Shown: positions 6,533 to 7,197 of the stretch, piece after piece
How positions within the stretch are numbered: position 1 is the first letter of the stretch
How the letters are laid out: each line of letters begins with the position of its first letter
Source: Mycobacteriaceae bacterium
GTDB taxonomy: Bacteria > Actinomycetota > Actinomycetes > Mycobacteriales > Mycobacteriaceae
Length of the DNA: 7,197 nucleotides
Reading direction: 5' to 3'
Assembly (NCBI GenBank): GCA_019242135.1
Contig: JAFAWC010000261.1
Location: 1 to 7,197, forward strand
Program-made: the position numbers and the translations under genes
The notes under the pieces: model-generated
What the model was told of the DNA's origin: nothing
Database searches by the model: none
What the model saw: the letters and a program-made list of their open reading frames with translations, nothing else

Positions 6533-6815
6533 TCAGGCCGATTCATACTCGCTGATCGCGGCGACCTTGGCCGCCGAGGCCGACGCCGGGTCGAACCGGT
6601 AGTTCAGCCATTCGTTGACGAGCCGACGGGCCAGCTCGATGCCGATCACCCGCTGGCCGAAACAGCACCTGGGCGTCGTTACTCAACACGGCGCGTTCGA
6701 CCGAGAAGCTGTCGTGGGCGGTCACCGCGCGGATGCCCGGAACCTTGTTGGCGCTGATCGCCATGCCGAGCCCGGTGCCGCAGACCAGCAGCGCGCGGTC
6801 CGGCCCTGCGTGGCG
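6533..6815 (-). pseudogene. Remnant of RpiB/LacA/LacB-family sugar-phosphate isomerase: 5'-truncated and frameshifted
   Basis: The minus strand encodes the C-terminal half of a RpiB-type aldose-ketose sugar-phosphate isomerase (ribose-5-phosphate isomerase B or a relative used in tetritol or pentitol breakdown). The segment [19 protein letters not shown] is the family signature, and its CGTG cysteine corresponds to the catalytic cysteine of E. coli RpiB. It is followed by [24 protein letters not shown]. Near 6660-6665 the frame breaks. After the shift it continues as [18 protein letters not shown] and ends [15 protein letters not shown] at a TGA (6533-6535). Joining the frames gives about 93 residues, whereas the family is about 150. 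The N-terminal part with the first substrate-binding residues is absent: recognisable homology stops near 6815, and beyond it lies the acyltransferase gene in the opposite direction. Substrate cannot be assigned. A sequencing indel could explain the frameshift but not the missing half. Confidence 0.82.
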
Positions 6816-6838
6816 GAAGCCGCAAATCCGCGGAGGCG

Positions 6839-7197
6839 GTGCCCGAGGCGCCGTCCGCCCAGGCGCTAGCACCACTGGTCGAGGCTTTGGCGCCGTTGCG
6901 CCGTATCGCCAAGCCCAAGGTGTACGGCATCGAACATGTGCCCAACGGTGGTGCGCTGCTGGTGGGCCACACGTTGTATGCGGTATTCGACTTGATGCTG
7001 TGGACTGCGGAGCTCATTGAGCGAGGCATCATGGTGCGCGGACTCGGAGAGCACGCGCTGTTCCGGGTACCCGGTGGCCGCGAACTCGTGAAAGCCGTCG
7101 GTATTGTGCCGGGGACCCGAGCCAACACGCGTGAACTTATGCGCCGTGGCGACCTCATCTTGGTGTTTCCCGGTGGTGCGCGCGAGGTGGCCAAACG
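6839..7197 (+). CDS. Lysophospholipid acyltransferase-like protein, N-terminal part, 3' end outside window
   Basis: The frame is open to the window end and encodes about 119 residues from a candidate GTG at 6839. It resembles the LPLAT/MGAT-like branch of the PlsC acyltransferase superfamily, which acylates glycerolipids or related acceptors at the membrane. Key parts are [20 protein letters not shown] (29-48), holding the acceptor histidine H44 with D51 seven residues on, [17 protein letters not shown] (63-79), and the family block [11 protein letters not shown] (109-119). The block [22 protein letters not shown] reads smoothly in one frame. The conserved Asn that usually precedes the histidine seems missing (GH in place of NH). 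The start is uncertain: GTG 6839 has GGAGG only two bases upstream, too close to work well, and the frame is open further upstream into sequence that does not look like protein. No promoter separates it from the rpiB remnant, so its 5' end may be displaced or truncated. Confidence 0.78.
   Translation, partial: MPEAPSAQALAPLVEALAPLRRIAKPKVYGIEHVPNGGALLVGHTLYAVFDLMLWTAELIERGIMVRGLGEHALFRVPGGRELVKAVGIVPGTRANTRELMRRGDLILVFPGGAREVAK

Noticed and set aside
6331..6546. Small 71-codon minus-strand frame in the intergenic region
   Set aside because: It has no motif, overlaps the start of the flippase-like gene in another frame and has no plausible ribosome binding site.
6679..7194. 171-codon minus-strand frame covering the acyltransferase region
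   Set aside because: The plus strand there carries a continuous acyltransferase reading with the FPGG block, and the minus frame has no recognisable protein features.
1..7197. CRISPR array, tRNA, rRNA, insertion sequence ends, attachment sites
   Set aside because: I looked on both strands and found no regularly spaced repeats, cloverleaf-like segments, transposase motifs or paired terminal repeats.

Overview
This 7.2 kb window is uniformly high in GC (about two thirds by eye) and densely packed with genes. It reads like a chromosomal segment of a mycobacterium or close actinobacterial relative. The host assignment is an inference from codon use, the start-stop overlaps and the protein families; there is no rRNA or other taxonomic marker here.

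Layout. (1) Bases 1-3079, plus strand: the distal part of a respiratory formate dehydrogenase operon. It holds the C-terminal 425 residues of the molybdenum/tungsten bis-MGD catalytic subunit (5' end outside the window), then a 16-cysteine four-cluster [4Fe-4S] electron-transfer subunit with a C-terminal membrane anchor, then a multi-spanning NrfD-type quinone-reactive membrane subunit. Both internal junctions are 4-base ATGA overlaps. (2) Bases 3069-6385, minus strand: a 791-residue membrane protein with a flippase-like (UPF0104 / LPG-synthase transmembrane) C-terminal half and a degenerate kinase-like middle, followed after 59 bases by a family 2 polyphosphate kinase (PPK2). PPK2 converges on nrfD and the two stop ends overlap by 11 bases. 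(3) Bases 6386-7197: a short intergenic stretch, then the C-terminal half of a RpiB-type sugar-phosphate isomerase on the minus strand, broken by a frameshift and lacking its N-terminal half. It directly abuts the 5' end of a plus-strand lysophospholipid-acyltransferase-like gene that runs off the window end.

How the genes work together. The first three encode one expected complex: formate oxidation at the molybdopterin subunit, electron transfer through four FeS clusters, and quinone reduction in the membrane by NrfD. The flippase-like protein and PPK2 are probably cotranscribed, but a shared function is only a guess. The right end looks like a rearrangement scar where a decayed isomerase gene meets an acyltransferase gene.

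I found no CRISPR array, tRNA, rRNA, insertion sequence or phage gene. I do not see a clear new multi-gene system. The points most worth a second look are the pseudokinase-flippase fusion and the rpiB/acyltransferase junction.
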